A DNA stretch of 64,000 bases from Superficieibacter electus (GTDB lineage: Bacteria > Pseudomonadota > Gammaproteobacteria > Enterobacterales > Enterobacteriaceae). A model generated the notes under the pieces. The model worked only from the letters and a program-made list of their open reading frames with translations. It made no database searches and was not told the DNA's origin. The stretch covers positions 1 through 64,000 of the forward strand of contig NZ_PQGD01000018.1 in NCBI RefSeq assembly GCF_002915575.1. The letters run 5' to 3'. This document shows, in pieces, positions 34,467 through 45,679 of this stretch. The stretch's first letter is position 1. Each line of letters opens with the position of its first letter. Made by a program: the position numbers and the translations under genes.

Positions 34467-35900
34467 TTGAAGCGCTGGTCCATTTTTCCCCGTTCTCTGC
34501 GACAATTGGTTATGCTGGCGTTTCTGCTGATCCTGCTGCCCTTGCTGGTGCTGGCCTGGCAGGCATGGCAAAGCCTGAACGCGCTGAGTGCACAAGCCGC
34601 GCAAACGAACCGTACAACGTTAATTGATGCGCGTCGCAGTGAGGCAATGACCAATGCAGCACTGGAAATGGAGCGCAGTTATCGCCAGTACTGCGTGCTG
34701 GACGATCCCACGCTTGCGCGCGTATACCAGGGACAGCGTAAACGCTATATCGACATGCTGGATGCCCACGCCGGTGTGTTGCCTGATGATAAGCTTTATC
34801 AGATCCTGCGCCAGGATCTTAATCTACTCGCTCAGTTACAGTGCCTCAATAACGGGCCAACGACTCAATCTGCCCGTCAGTTAGAGGCCTTTGCGAATGC
34901 CAATACCGATATGGTGCAAGCCACGCGGGCCGTGGTATTTTCCCGCGGTCAGCAACTCCAGCAGGAAATCGCCGAACGCGGACAATTTTTTGGCTGGCAG
35001 GCGCTGATTTTATTTCTGCTCAGTTTACTGATGGTGCTGTTATTCACCCGGATGATTATTGGACCGGTGAAAGGGATTGAGCGTATGATCAATCGTCTGG
35101 GGGAGGGGCGTTCGCTGGATAATGTGGTGATGTTTAATGGTCCACGTGAATTACGTTCTGTCGGCCAGCGAATTATCTGGCTGAGCGAGCGCCTGTCCTG
35201 GCTGGAGGCGCAGCGTCATCAGTTTCTTCGCCATCTGTCGCATGAACTGAAAACGCCGCTGGCCAGCATGCGTGAAGGAACCGAATTATTGGCGGATCAG
35301 GTCGTCGGGCCGCTGACCGCTGAACAGGCCGAAGTGGTTAATATCCTTGATGCCAGCAGCCGCAACCTGCAAAAGCTGATTGAGCAGCTTCTTGACTACA
35401 ACCGTCAGCTGGCAGACAGCGCTATCGAACTTGACAATGTAGAGCTTGCTCCACTGGTTGATAGAGTGGTCTCGGCGCACAGTCTTCCGGCGAGAGCAAA
35501 AATGATGTCAACCAGCGTGATGCTCAATGCGCCCACCTGTCTGGCTGAACCTGGGCTATTGACCACCGTTCTGGATAATCTTTATTCGAATGCGGTGCAC
35601 TATGGTAATGAATCCGGTAACATTTGTATTCGTAGCCAACGCTATGATCATCGGGTACGTATTGAAGTCTGCAACACGGGTTCGCCGATCCCAGAGGCTG
35701 AAAAAGCAATGGTTTTTGAGCCTTTTTATCAGGGCAGCCATCAGCGTAAAGGCGCGGTTAAAGGGAGCGGCCTGGGGCTAAGTATCGCGCGCGATTGTAT
35801 TCGCAGAATGCATGGCGAGCTTCATCTCGTCGATGACAATACGGGAGACGTCTGTTTTCGCATTGAGCTTCCCGTGTCGGGGCCGGACAACCTAAAATGA
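34467..35900 (+). CDS. glrK: Sensor histidine kinase GlrK (QseE)
   Basis: An inner-membrane histidine kinase of 477 residues that phosphorylates GlrR. Transmembrane helices lie at ~10-31 and ~173-195 around a periplasmic sensor, followed by a HAMP region, the H-box HLSHELKTPLASM (His ~259), an N-box region DNLYSNAVHYG and the G-box GSGLGLSIA. I chose TTG at 34467 because it gives the E. coli-like N-terminus KRWSIFPRSLRQ and is preceded by GAGAG. The open frame continues upstream into the glmY terminator, which makes the longer form unlikely. Confidence 0.94.
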   Translation: MKRWSIFPRSLRQLVMLAFLLILLPLLVLAWQAWQSLNALSAQAAQTNRTTLIDARRSEAMTNAALEMERSYRQYCVLDDPTLARVYQGQRKRYIDMLDAHAGVLPDDKLYQILRQDLNLLAQLQCLNNGPTTQSARQLEAFANANTDMVQATRAVVFSRGQQLQQEIAERGQFFGWQALILFLLSLLMVLLFTRMIIGPVKGIERMINRLGEGRSLDNVVMFNGPRELRSVGQRIIWLSERLSWLEAQRHQFLRHLSHELKTPLASMREGTELLADQVVGPLTAEQAEVVNILDASSRNLQKLIEQLLDYNRQLADSAIELDNVELAPLVDRVVSAHSLPARAKMMSTSVMLNAPTCLAEPGLLTTVLDNLYSNAVHYGNESGNICIRSQRYDHRVRIEVCNTGSPIPEAEKAMVFEPFYQGSHQRKGAVKGSGLGLSIARDCIRRMHGELHLVDDNTGDVCFRIELPVSGPDNLK

Positions 35901-35917
35901 ATATAAATCTGGTGAAT

Positions 35918-36655
35918 ATGTCACACATTCTGGCACGTCTTAATCACGTCGTTTTTACCCGTCACTTTTGGGCTTTACCGTTATCTTGTCTGCTATTGGC
36001 GGGGTGTTCTGCACATTTACCGCACCGGACTCCGGATAAAGCAGAGGAAAAAACGCCTCAACATCAGGTCGCTGATTTTTTATCCACGGATTGCCCCAAC
36101 ATCTGGAGCACAGGCAATGCAGAAAGCGACAAGAATCCACTTTACTGGCTGCGCGGCATTGATTGCGCAGAGCGGCTCTCGCCACAGCAGGCGAGAGCCG
36201 AAGCACGAACCTATTCCGATGACACCTGGCAGGATGCGTTCAGGCGGGGCATCATGTTAGCAAATGCTAAAATCACCCCGGTAGAACGGCGCGATAGCGT
36301 CACCCGGCTGGATGCGCTCAGCCCGCAAATTCCGGTCCAGGTGCGACCCTTGTATCAACTGTGGCGCGACAGCCAGGCGTTGCAATTGCAGCTTTCAGAA
36401 GAGCGTTACCGTTACAGTAAACTGCAGCAAACCACCGACGGAGAACTGGATACTCTGCGCCAACAGCAGCAGTATTTACAAAGCCAGCTGGATACAACGG
36501 CCCGTAAACTGGAAAGTCTGACCGATATCGAACGTCAACTCTCCTCCCGTAAGCCTGCAGGCAACCTTAATTCTGACGCCAGCCATACGGGTGATAAACC
36601 TGTCGCGCCTAAAGAGAATCAGTCTGCTGACGAGGATAACCATGATAAGCCGTAA
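35918..36655 (+). CDS. qseG: QseG, outer-membrane lipoprotein of the glr operon
   Basis: A lipoprotein of about 245 residues. The signal ends in LLLAGC, so Cys would be lipidated; the frame opens at 35897 but the ATG at 35918 (MSHILARLNH) is the likelier start. The mature part has alpha-helical, coiled-coil-like sequence (~150-215, rich in Q, L and E). In E. coli, QseG interacts with the kinase GlrK/QseE. It overlaps glrR by 14 bases. The N- and C-termini diverge more than the middle. Confidence 0.88.
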   Translation: MSHILARLNHVVFTRHFWALPLSCLLLAGCSAHLPHRTPDKAEEKTPQHQVADFLSTDCPNIWSTGNAESDKNPLYWLRGIDCAERLSPQQARAEARTYSDDTWQDAFRRGIMLANAKITPVERRDSVTRLDALSPQIPVQVRPLYQLWRDSQALQLQLSEERYRYSKLQQTTDGELDTLRQQQQYLQSQLDTTARKLESLTDIERQLSSRKPAGNLNSDASHTGDKPVAPKENQSADEDNHDKP

Positions 36656-37979
36656 ACCTGCACATCTTTTACTGGTCGACGACGATCCCGGTCTGCTCAA
36701 ACTGCTGGGCATGCGTCTGACCAGCGAAGGGTACAGCGTGGTCACGGCGGAAAGCGGTCAGGAAGGATTACGCGTCCTTAATCGGGAGAACGTGGATCTG
36801 GTGATTAGCGATCTGCGGATGGATGAGATGGACGGCATGCAGCTCTTTGCTGGCATCCAGAAAGTTCAGCCAGGCATGCCGGTGATTATATTGACCGCGC
36901 ATGGCTCAATTCCCGATGCGGTCGCCGCTACCCGTCAGGGGGTGTTCAGCTTTTTGACCAAGCCGGTAGATAAAGACGCGCTGTATAAAGCGATTAACGA
37001 CGCGCTGGCGCACTCAGCGCCCGCGACCGACGAACGGTGGCGGGAATCAATCGTTACTCGTAGCCCGGTGATGCTACGTCTGCTGGAACAGGCGCGAATG
37101 GTCGCCCAGTCGGACGTGAGCGTATTGATTAACGGTCAAAGCGGCACCGGGAAAGAGGTTTTTGCCCAGGCGATTCATAACGCCAGCCCACGCAGTAGCC
37201 GACCGTTTATTGCGATTAACTGCGGTGCGCTGCCGGAACAACTGCTGGAGTCTGAACTTTTTGGCCATGCGCGGGGCGCGTTTACTGGCGCGGTAAGCAA
37301 TCGTGAAGGTCTGTTCCAGGCGGCAGAGGGGGGAACACTGTTCCTGGATGAAATTGGCGATATGCCCATCCCGTTACAGGTCAAACTGCTGCGCGTGCTT
37401 CAGGAGCGTAAAGTCCGCCCGCTGGGTAGCAACCGCGATCTTGATATTGACGTGCGGATTATTTCCGCCACCCATCGCGACCTGCCAAAAGCGATGGCGC
37501 GCGGCGAGTTTCGTGAAGATCTCTTTTACCGCCTGAACGTGGTGAACCTTAAGATCCCGACGCTGGCTGCCCGTACCGAAGACATTCCGCTACTGGCGAA
37601 CCATTTGCTGCGGCTGTCTGCCGATCGCCATAAGCCGTTTGTACGCGCTTTCTCCACCGATGCCATGAAGCGGTTAATGACCGCAAGCTGGCCCGGGAAT
37701 GTACGTCAACTGGTCAATGTGATTGAACAGTGTGTGGCGCTGACCTCTTCGCCGGTGATCAGCGATGCGCTGGTGGAACAGGCGCTGGAAGGCGAAAACA
37801 CGGCGCTACCCACCTTTGCCGATGCGCGTAACCAGTTTGAACTCAACTACCTGCGTAAGCTACTGCAAATTACCAAAGGTAACGTTACCCATGCCGCACG
37901 CATGGCCGGGCGTAACCGCACTGAATTTTATAAACTGCTCTCGCGGCATGAACTGGATGCCAACGATTTTAAAGAGTAA
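36642..37979 (+). CDS. glrR: Sigma-54 dependent response regulator GlrR (QseF)
   Basis: An NtrC-type activator of 445 residues. The receiver domain has the phospho-acceptor Asp57 in [12 protein letters not shown]; the AAA+ domain has Walker A GQSGTGKE and the sigma-54 contact loop GAFTGA; the C-terminal Fis-type helix-turn-helix is in [21 protein letters not shown]. The ATG at 36642 follows ACGAGGATAACC and aligns with E. coli; upstream in-frame codons lie inside qseG. It activates the sigma-54 promoter of glmY through the TGTC-N10-GACA sites upstream. Confidence 0.96.
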   Translation: MISRKPAHLLLVDDDPGLLKLLGMRLTSEGYSVVTAESGQEGLRVLNRENVDLVISDLRMDEMDGMQLFAGIQKVQPGMPVIILTAHGSIPDAVAATRQGVFSFLTKPVDKDALYKAINDALAHSAPATDERWRESIVTRSPVMLRLLEQARMVAQSDVSVLINGQSGTGKEVFAQAIHNASPRSSRPFIAINCGALPEQLLESELFGHARGAFTGAVSNREGLFQAAEGGTLFLDEIGDMPIPLQVKLLRVLQERKVRPLGSNRDLDIDVRIISATHRDLPKAMARGEFREDLFYRLNVVNLKIPTLAARTEDIPLLANHLLRLSADRHKPFVRAFSTDAMKRLMTASWPGNVRQLVNVIEQCVALTSSPVISDALVEQALEGENTALPTFADARNQFELNYLRKLLQITKGNVTHAARMAGRNRTEFYKLLSRHELDANDFKE

Positions 37980-37980
37980 T

Positions 37981-38402
<422 letters not shown>

Positions 38403-38462
38403 CAGGTGGCCAGATGGAAGGCGAGAGTCATTGTCCACCACCTGACTCTTGCTGCGAAGCAC

Positions 38463-38560
38463 TATGCCGGGTGGCGGCTTCGCCTTACCCGGCATACAAA
38501 ATCTGCTATATCAATGCGTTGTCGCAATATCCAGGCCCGGTAAGCGCAGCGCCACCGGGC
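38463..38560. repeat. Two REP palindromes between glnB and dtpC
   Basis: TATGCCGGGT/ACCCGGCATA (38463-38496) and GCCCGGT/ACCGGGC (38535-38560) are separated by about 38 bases. Both enclose the GGCG...CGCC or AAGCGCAGCGCC core of enterobacterial REP units. They lie between convergent genes, where such pairs often bind gyrase or protect 3' ends. Confidence 0.85.
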
Positions 38561-38575
38561 ATAGCCACGCCATAG

Positions 38576-40021
38576 CTACTGGCAGCGGACCCGCACCGCA
38601 CGGCACCCAATCCAGCGGATGCCGACGACCGCAATCATTACTACCACGCAAATCAACGTCCACTCGCCCATCTGTGCGAAAAAGCGTCCGTAAGCGGCCA
38701 CCGCAACGTCGCTGATTTGTGATTCGGTGGTTTGTTGAGCGACAACACCCGCCAGCCAGTTGGCGACCGCCCCGGTTGCCAGCATATAAATTCCCGTCAG
38801 CACGCCCGTTACGCCGGGCAAATTCAGCCGGGTGATTTGTGCCATGGCTACCGGATCGATAAACAGTTCAGCAAAGCCCATCAGTGTCAGCCCGGCAATC
38901 ATGACGCCCATTGATGCCTGCCCTTGTAACTGAGCGCTGTGCGCATTCAGCGCCAGCAGCATAAAACCCGCGCCCATCAGCACCAACCCGAGCGCAAATT
39001 TTAGCCATACGCGAAGACCGGAAGATTCGGGGCTGACCAGCCAGGCGAGAACCCCACCAGCGACCATCACCGCGACCGCATTCACCGACTGAAATAGCGC
39101 TGTCGGCACCTCAAGATTTAGCCAGTGACGATCCACGAAGCGATCGATAAACAAACTAATGGAGCTGCCACCCTGCTGCGCCAGCACCCAGAACAATGTG
39201 CCGGTCAACATCAGCGCAACGATTTGCCACAGCGCGCGCCGGTGCTGTGGAAAGGTGAACATAATCCGCGTCACGATCCCGGTCGCAATAACGCAGACCA
39301 GCATTAACAAATAACCTGCGGCGTTATATTTCAGCAGCAGCGTAAACAGCACCGGCGCGATGCACAGGGCCAGCAGCAGCCAGCTCCAGACCGGCAGGGA
39401 ACATTTAACCGTACGCAGCGCCGGTCGGTTAACCTGCTGCGTATGGCGAAAATAACGATGGCCGCTGATAAACACCATCAGGCCAATGAACATGCCGATA
39501 CCCGCCAGCGCAAAGCCGGTATGCCAGCCATACCACTGTGCCGCCAGCCCGCAGGCGATGGGGGCGGCGATAGAACCGATATTCCCGGCAGCATAGAGCA
39601 GTGAGAATCCGCCGTCACGCCGGGCATCATCCGGGGCATACAGCTCGCCAAGCAGGCAGCTAATGTTGGATTTAAACAGGCCATAGCCGCAGATAATAAT
39701 CGCCAGCGCGAGATACAAACTCTGCGCTGAATTTGACCCCAGCCCGAGCACAATATGGCCGAGCGTCATGAGTAATGCGCCAATAACGACCGCTGTGCGA
39801 TTACCGAGCACACGGTCGGCAAGCCAGCCGCCAATAATAGGGGTCACGTAAACCAGAGAGGCGTAAGCGCTGAAGAGATCAATCGCATGGCTGTCCGTAA
39901 AGCCAAGTTGATGAGTGAGATAAAGGATGAGCAGGGCGCGCATGCCGTAAAAGCTAAAGTATTCCCAGATTTGAATCGCCACGATGTAATAAATCGCGCG
40001 CGGTTGTGAGGGTGTTTTCAT
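38576..40021 (-). CDS. dtpC: Di/tripeptide:proton symporter DtpC (YjdL)
   Basis: A POT/PTR-family inner-membrane peptide transporter of 481 residues. It shows the ExxER-type region as [20 protein letters not shown] at residues ~16-35 and [15 protein letters not shown], with about 14 hydrophobic helices. It resembles E. coli YjdL throughout; the C-terminus after ~470 differs. In E. coli the gene follows cadBA, as it does here, and may supply lysine-containing peptides during acid stress. It is probably co-transcribed with cadBA. Confidence 0.93.
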   Translation of the reverse strand: MKTPSQPRAIYYIVAIQIWEYFSFYGMRALLILYLTHQLGFTDSHAIDLFSAYASLVYVTPIIGGWLADRVLGNRTAVVIGALLMTLGHIVLGLGSNSAQSLYLALAIIICGYGLFKSNISCLLGELYAPDDARRDGGFSLLYAAGNIGSIAAPIACGLAAQWYGWHTGFALAGIGMFIGLMVFISGHRYFRHTQQVNRPALRTVKCSLPVWSWLLLALCIAPVLFTLLLKYNAAGYLLMLVCVIATGIVTRIMFTFPQHRRALWQIVALMLTGTLFWVLAQQGGSSISLFIDRFVDRHWLNLEVPTALFQSVNAVAVMVAGGVLAWLVSPESSGLRVWLKFALGLVLMGAGFMLLALNAHSAQLQGQASMGVMIAGLTLMGFAELFIDPVAMAQITRLNLPGVTGVLTGIYMLATGAVANWLAGVVAQQTTESQISDVAVAAYGRFFAQMGEWTLICVVVMIAVVGIRWIGCRAVRVRCQ

Positions 40022-40112
40022 GTCGTCTCCTTGTACCCTGACATGCTTGCTGGTGAAAAAGTTATGGTCGATAAAAAGGGAAGCGGCAGGCCGCTTCCCT
40101 TTCGTTTTCAGC

Positions 40113-42263
40113 TTATTTTGTATTCTCTTTCAGTACCTTAACCGTATAACGTCCATCCGCCTGACGATATGCGCCGTGGATATCGGTTTCGAAGCCCGGA
40201 TAATGCGCGCCGATTTCGCAGAGCATTTGCAGGAACTCAAGCACCGGACGGCTGGCATCGGTGATCATCTCGCCCGGCATGACCAGTGGAACGCCAGGAG
40301 GATACGGCAGGATCATGTTGGCGTTCACCCGGCCGACCATCTCTTCGAGGTATACCTCTTCGGTTTCACCGTGCAGCTCTTTCTGGAAAGCGGCATACGG
40401 GGTCATTTCCATTGACGGCAGCACTTCAAACGCGCGGAACATCAGATCCGGCAGATCGTGATGAGCGATCAATTTATGAATATCCTGCGCCAGTTCCTGA
40501 ATGCGCATATTTTCATAAAATTCCGGCGCGTCCTGATACAGCGAAGGCAGGATGTTTTTCACCCGCAGGTTGAGGTCAAACGCGCGTTTGAATTCGGTCA
40601 GCGCGCGCAGCAGGCTCAGCGCCTTGGTTTTATCAATACCGATGCTGAACAGGAACAGCAGGTTGTACGGGCCGGTTTTTTCCACAATGATGCCGCGCTC
40701 GTCGAGGTATTTTGCCACCAGGCTTGCCGGAATACCGAAGTCGTCCATGGTGCCGTCTTTCTTCATGCCCGGCATTAACAGGGTGACTTTGATCGGATCG
40801 AGGTACATATGCTCGTTATCGATATTTTTAAAGCCGTGCCATGCGCTGTCAGAGCGCAGCGGCCAGCATTCGGGGCCATCGATATGCTCCGGCTGCCAGA
40901 CGTCAAAGAACCAGCCGTCGCATTCCCCTTTCAGGCGTTTGATCTCTTTACGGAATTTGATCGCCCGCTCAATCGAGCCGTTGATCAGGCGCTTACCGGC
41001 GTTACCTTTCATCATCGCCGCAGCAGTTTCGGTGGAGGCCACGATGCCGTAATGCGGAGAGGTGGTGGTGTGCATCATGAAGGCTTCGTTAAACGTCTCT
41101 TCGTTAACGTCACCTTTAACGTGGATCATGGATGCCTGAGAGAACGCCGCCAGCAGTTTGTGCGTGGACTGGGTTTCATAGATAACCTTGCCCTCAACGC
41201 GACCGCCGCTCATCCCGCATTTACCGGCATAAATCGGCGAGAAGTTGGTGTAGGGCACCCACGCGGAATCAAAGTGAATGGATTTCACATCCAGCGTTTT
41301 CTTAATGTAATCCGTGTTGTACAGCAGGCCGTCATAGGTGGAGTTAGTGATCACCGCGTGGACTGGCCAGGTGGCGTTCGGGGTTTCCTGGACGCGTTTT
41401 TCAATGGTCGCGCGCTGGAATTCACTCTGCGGAATACCGCCAAGGATACCGTAGGCGTTACGCGTCGGGCGGAAATAGATTGGCGTAATGTCGCTCATCA
41501 TCATCAGATGGGTCAGCGACTTATGGCAATTACGGTCAATCAGTACGGTGCTGCCTGCCGGGGCGGAGTACATGCCGACAATTTTATTGGCAGTTGAGGT
41601 GCCGTTAGTCACCATATAGCTACGTTCGGCGTTAAAAACGCGCGCGATATACTCTTCGGCTTCTTTGTGCGGGCCGGTGTGATCCAGCAGAGAACCCAGC
41701 TCAGACACTGAAATCGACACGTCGGATTTCATGGTGTTCGGGCCAAAGAAATCATAGAAAATGCTACCAACCGGGCTTTTCTGGAAGGCGGTACCGCCCA
41801 TATGGCCCGGCGTACAGAAAGTGTATTTGCCTTCGCGAACATATTTGAACAGCGCTTTGGTCAGCGGCGGCAGGATAGTGTCGATGTATTCGTCAGTATT
41901 CTGGCGGATTTTTGCCGCGATATCGGCGGCCGCGCCAAGCGCATATTCGAAGAAGCGAACCTGCATGCGCAGATCGTTCAGGCTGACGTCGAGCGTAGAG
42001 TAGGTGTTAGCGAAAGCATACAGCGGCATGTACTCATTCAGGGCGCTGATTTCTTCACACAGCTCAAGATTGTATTTATCCCAGTCGAAAATCACACCGC
42101 AGAGGCGGGCGTTGTTTTCAATCAGTTTCAGCAGGTCTTCACGATCGTTTGGGTAAACGATGCGGAAATTCAGGCCTTCCAGCGCGCGGTGCAGTTCACG
42201 AATAGGCTCTTCTTTGAAATAGACACCCATGTGATTCATGATGGCAATAACGTTCATAGACAT
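40113..42263 (-). CDS. cadA: Lysine decarboxylase, inducible
   Basis: A PLP-dependent decarboxylase that converts lysine to cadaverine and CO2 and consumes a proton, in acid resistance. Residues run as an N-terminal wing domain, an aspartate aminotransferase-fold core with the PLP lysine in [10 protein letters not shown] (~370) and HFDSAWVPY, and a C-terminal domain. The length is 714-716; ATG at 42263 or 42257 are both possible, the latter matching E. coli [11 protein letters not shown]. It follows cadB by about 80 bases; CadB exports the cadaverine. Confidence 0.97.
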   Translation of the reverse strand: MSMNVIAIMNHMGVYFKEEPIRELHRALEGLNFRIVYPNDREDLLKLIENNARLCGVIFDWDKYNLELCEEISALNEYMPLYAFANTYSTLDVSLNDLRMQVRFFEYALGAAADIAAKIRQNTDEYIDTILPPLTKALFKYVREGKYTFCTPGHMGGTAFQKSPVGSIFYDFFGPNTMKSDVSISVSELGSLLDHTGPHKEAEEYIARVFNAERSYMVTNGTSTANKIVGMYSAPAGSTVLIDRNCHKSLTHLMMMSDITPIYFRPTRNAYGILGGIPQSEFQRATIEKRVQETPNATWPVHAVITNSTYDGLLYNTDYIKKTLDVKSIHFDSAWVPYTNFSPIYAGKCGMSGGRVEGKVIYETQSTHKLLAAFSQASMIHVKGDVNEETFNEAFMMHTTTSPHYGIVASTETAAAMMKGNAGKRLINGSIERAIKFRKEIKRLKGECDGWFFDVWQPEHIDGPECWPLRSDSAWHGFKNIDNEHMYLDPIKVTLLMPGMKKDGTMDDFGIPASLVAKYLDERGIIVEKTGPYNLLFLFSIGIDKTKALSLLRALTEFKRAFDLNLRVKNILPSLYQDAPEFYENMRIQELAQDIHKLIAHHDLPDLMFRAFEVLPSMEMTPYAAFQKELHGETEEVYLEEMVGRVNANMILPYPPGVPLVMPGEMITDASRPVLEFLQMLCEIGAHYPGFETDIHGAYRQADGRYTVKVLKENTK

Positions 42264-42344
42264 AGTCTTATTCCAGATAAAGGAGGCCCTTCCCGCGACG
42301 ATGTGGCAGGTGAAGAGAAGAGCCTTGAAATTAGGGAGTAGTGA

Positions 42345-43670
42345 TTAAAGTGCTTCGGCAGTACCGTCTTCGTTGTTCTGGCGCTGATGCATTTTGCGAC
42401 CGTAGAACATCAGGATAATCAGGCTGACGATAAAGGTGCCGGACAGTTCGAAGGAGCTGGCACCCATCAGGGCGATAAAGCAGAAGCCACAGCCGAGAAC
42501 CGAACACACCAGACTTACTGCGTTGCGAACATTGATGCCTTCAAAGCGAATCAGGTCTACGCAGGAGTAGAAGTACGGCAGCATGGTCAGCAGTACCGCG
42601 ATACCGGTCAGCTCGCCGAACAGGTCGGAGGCTTTGCCGCCGTTTGAGTTCATGATGGTGATGATGATCATCAGCCCGGTCATTTTCAGCGCGGCCAGCA
42701 GCAGGCCTTTCTTCGGAATGCCGTTTTTATCCAGCTCGCCGTACACTTTCGGGAAGTTGCCGTCATTGGCGGCGCGAACCCCCGCCTGACCGACCAGCAT
42801 CATCCACGAGCCGAGTGACGTCAGGCATGCAAAGGCGGTGAAAGCAGAGACCAGCGGTGCAGCCCAGCCACCCAGAATGGTTGACGCGCTAAGGGCAAAC
42901 GGCGCACCTGATGCCGCCATCTGCGAGGCCGGATACATCCCGGTCATCACCTGAGTCGCGGCGACATAAATGATGCCTGCCAGCGCTGTACCCAGAATGG
43001 TTGCCAGCGGGACGGTACGTTTCGGGTTTTTCACCATCCCGGTACTGACGGCGGCAGATTCCACACCGACAAACGCCCACAGGCAAAGCAGGATGCTTTT
43101 AATGACCGCGTGAGGATCGGTCGTGGTTGAGGTATTCCAGTTTGCGTGATAAGTAGCGATATCAAACCAGTGCCAGCCGACAACCGCAGTCAATACGACC
43201 GGGATCAGCACGAGGAACAGCCCGATGGTGGTTAAACGGCTTACCCAGGTTCCGCCCAGCATATTAATAAAGGTAAAGAACCAGACGATAGCGATACAGG
43301 CGATGCCTGCCGGGATCGGGTTATTTAAAATCGGGAAATAGGTAGAAAGATAGGAAACGGCGGTGATGCCGATGGCCAGGTTACCAATCCAGTTTGCGTG
43401 GTAATAAAGCACGCCGGTCTGGAAACCGAATGCCGGTGATAATTCACCTGCATATGCAATAGGGCCACCCTGTTGTGGGTTTTTGGTCGCCAGTCGGGCA
43501 TATACATAGGCCAGAGACATCGCCCCGATAATGGATATTACCCATCCCCAGATAGCAATGCCTCCGATGCTGGCGAGGTTCGCAGGTAATAATGCGATCC
43601 CGCTCCCCATCATATTCCCGGCAACTACACCGGTACAGGCAAATAGCCCGATTTTTTTGGCAGAACTCAT
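42345..43670 (-). CDS. cadB: Lysine:cadaverine antiporter
   Basis: An APC-superfamily inner-membrane exchanger of 441 residues that imports lysine and exports cadaverine. The N-terminal substrate-site motif GNMMGSGIALLPANLA (~17-32) and about 12 transmembrane segments are visible, along with conserved LATKNPQQGGPIAYAGE. It leads the cadB-cadA-dtpC unit, with a strong ribosome site (GAGGAGAAA). CadC is encoded upstream on the same strand. Confidence 0.97.
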   Translation of the reverse strand: MSSAKKIGLFACTGVVAGNMMGSGIALLPANLASIGGIAIWGWVISIIGAMSLAYVYARLATKNPQQGGPIAYAGELSPAFGFQTGVLYYHANWIGNLAIGITAVSYLSTYFPILNNPIPAGIACIAIVWFFTFINMLGGTWVSRLTTIGLFLVLIPVVLTAVVGWHWFDIATYHANWNTSTTTDPHAVIKSILLCLWAFVGVESAAVSTGMVKNPKRTVPLATILGTALAGIIYVAATQVMTGMYPASQMAASGAPFALSASTILGGWAAPLVSAFTAFACLTSLGSWMMLVGQAGVRAANDGNFPKVYGELDKNGIPKKGLLLAALKMTGLMIIITIMNSNGGKASDLFGELTGIAVLLTMLPYFYSCVDLIRFEGINVRNAVSLVCSVLGCGFCFIALMGASSFELSGTFIVSLIILMFYGRKMHQRQNNEDGTAEAL

Positions 43671-44022
43671 GTTTATTTCTCCTCAGCGGTATTTTGAGAA
43701 CCGGATCGGTAAATCATAAATCGTCATTGATCCGTCCAACTGCCGACAAGATTACTGAGCAGGCTAAGTAAAGTCCTAAAGGAAAGGTGAAATAAACACA
43801 AACAGCATAAAAGTGATAACTTGAGCTTTTTCAGGGAATTTTAAAAAGATAAACAAAAATGTCAGGAAAGGATAAACATTGTTTATTTTCAATGGGTTGC
43901 AAGGTGTTCTTGCGACGGGTGAACTAGCGTGAGGGCGTTTTTTATAACATTTATTTAACGAATAAAGCCCGCCTCAGACAATAAACTTTTTGCCTGAAGC
44001 GGATGCTGTTAACGTACTGGAT
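43671..44022. promoter_or_regulatory. cadC-cadB intergenic control region
   Basis: This 352-base gap should hold the acid- and lysine-induced cadBA promoter and CadC sites by analogy with E. coli. It is markedly AT-rich around 43780-43880. A probable cadC terminator lies at about 43965-44005 on the minus strand: CCGCTTCAGGCAA pairs imperfectly with TTGTCTGAGGCGG, then GCTTTATT. I could not place the CadC sites or a convincing -10/-35 pair by eye. Confidence 0.55.
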
Positions 44023-45522
44023 TTAATTTTTGGCGAGAAAAACCTTGAGGTAAGGGACAATTTTATCGACCGAAGTCTGAAAAATACCGTTTTCAATCCA
44101 GTACAGGGTGTTTTCGCCGGGACGTAAATTAAACGCGGTCAGATAGGCATCTGCCGCCAGTCGGTTTTGACCTTTCATCTCATATACTTTTCCTAACAGA
44201 ACATAATTCAGCCACGACATTTCTAACTCAATACTTTTATTAACCGCGTTAAAGGCACCGTCGACATCACCTTTACCCAACAGGTAAATGGTTTGTGTTT
44301 TATAAAATACGGAGGTTTGCTGAATACCGGGAATTTGTTCCAGCTTAGTTAATTCTTCCGCAAGCGTTGTCATTTGTTGCTGGCCGAAAGTTTGCTGAGA
44401 CTGACGTAAAACATCCACCAGCACTTTACCTTCATAGGCATAGGCAAACTCAGGTGAGGTTTTGATAATGGTATCCAACAGTGCGCTGGCTTTATTCAGC
44501 GACTGGATATCGCCACCAAACGCCAGTTGTCGTGCTTCATATAAATGGGCCAGCGATGACGCCTGCGCAATGTGGAACTGAGCGAGCTGCGCCTGCATTT
44601 TTTCCGGCCACGGCTGGGTCAACACCACGGAAAGGCTGTTAAACAGATCGTCCTGAATCGCAATCTGATTAATGTCGGTCACGAAATAGCGCTTATCGAG
44701 CATGGTCGAGCCGTCGGCATTATCAACAAGCAACACCGACATAAAACACTGTTGCGCGCGATAATGGCGCTGATTGACAAAACTGATGGTCAGGGTTTTT
44801 CCCGAACTACTGGGTTCATTAACGCTGTAATTGGTCTTGTCATGCACCATATAGGTCGAGAAGGTGTTCAACGAGGTGGTGATAAGCCCGCCGAGACCTA
44901 TCGCATAGGATTTTTGCGAGACCCAGTTATTACAGGAGTTGCCGCCATCAAAGCGCACATCAATATCACGTGGATTCAGCAGCAGCCGTGATTTTGTCAC
45001 TGTCGGTTGATGATGAATGACGGACAGTAAAATCATGGCTGCCAGTGCGCTTAGCGAGAGCAGGAATAAAATCCAGGTACCGATGCTCGCTTTTCCGCTT
45101 TTGCTGCGAGGAGTGTTGATAAGCGGTGGCGCAGCGACAGGCGCGGGCGTCAGGTGGCCGGATGCAGGCGCAGCGACGGGAGCCACGGCTTCCGTTTCGT
45201 CGGGCCAGACCACCGTAGCGGTCAGTTTATAGCCTCGTTTGGGAACGGTAACGATATATTCAGGACTTTGCTCGTCACCGTCTCTGAGTGATTTACGTAA
45301 CTCAGAAATGCTCTGGGTGACCACATGATTGGTCACGATGGTCCGCATCCAGACATTATCGATAATGTTATCGCGGCTAAGCACTTCATCCGGATGGTGG
45401 GCAAAATACATCAGCAGATCGATTAAACGCGGTTCGAGGGTAATTTGCCGTCCCTGACGGCTGATTTGATTAACGGAAGGTGTAACCAGCCATTCCCCGA
45501 CGCGGACAACCGAATGTTGCAT
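44023..45522 (-). CDS. cadC: Membrane-integrated transcriptional activator CadC
   Basis: A one-component pH/lysine sensor that activates cadBA. The 499 residues comprise an OmpR-type winged helix at 1-~105 (LEPRLIDLLMYF, RTIVTNHVVTQSISELRKSL, VPKRGYKL), a Pro/Ala-rich linker, one transmembrane helix at ~148-168, and a periplasmic sensor. The two periplasmic cysteines that form the pH-sensitive disulfide in E. coli appear conserved (NSCNNW and QQCFMSV). It is about 13 residues shorter than E. coli CadC (512), with the linker very different. Lysine permease LysP inhibition is expected. Confidence 0.95.
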   Translation of the reverse strand: MQHSVVRVGEWLVTPSVNQISRQGRQITLEPRLIDLLMYFAHHPDEVLSRDNIIDNVWMRTIVTNHVVTQSISELRKSLRDGDEQSPEYIVTVPKRGYKLTATVVWPDETEAVAPVAAPASGHLTPAPVAAPPLINTPRSKSGKASIGTWILFLLSLSALAAMILLSVIHHQPTVTKSRLLLNPRDIDVRFDGGNSCNNWVSQKSYAIGLGGLITTSLNTFSTYMVHDKTNYSVNEPSSSGKTLTISFVNQRHYRAQQCFMSVLLVDNADGSTMLDKRYFVTDINQIAIQDDLFNSLSVVLTQPWPEKMQAQLAQFHIAQASSLAHLYEARQLAFGGDIQSLNKASALLDTIIKTSPEFAYAYEGKVLVDVLRQSQQTFGQQQMTTLAEELTKLEQIPGIQQTSVFYKTQTIYLLGKGDVDGAFNAVNKSIELEMSWLNYVLLGKVYEMKGQNRLAADAYLTAFNLRPGENTLYWIENGIFQTSVDKIVPYLKVFLAKN

Positions 45523-45679
45523 ACATACGCTCTGACTTATTCATAGTTGCGTTAATCATAACACGGTTTTGCAGCGCCTGATTTACGCCACAAGGGGGAT
45601 TAAGTACCCAGAAATCAATGCAGGAAGAACACGCTGGATGCGGATACCATGACGCTAACGATATCCGCTACACAGGGGG

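Noticed and set aside
40809-41597. A 262-codon open frame antisense to cadA, and others at 41802-42341
   Set aside because: These are reading-frame shadows of cadA, which is complete and conserved on the other strand.
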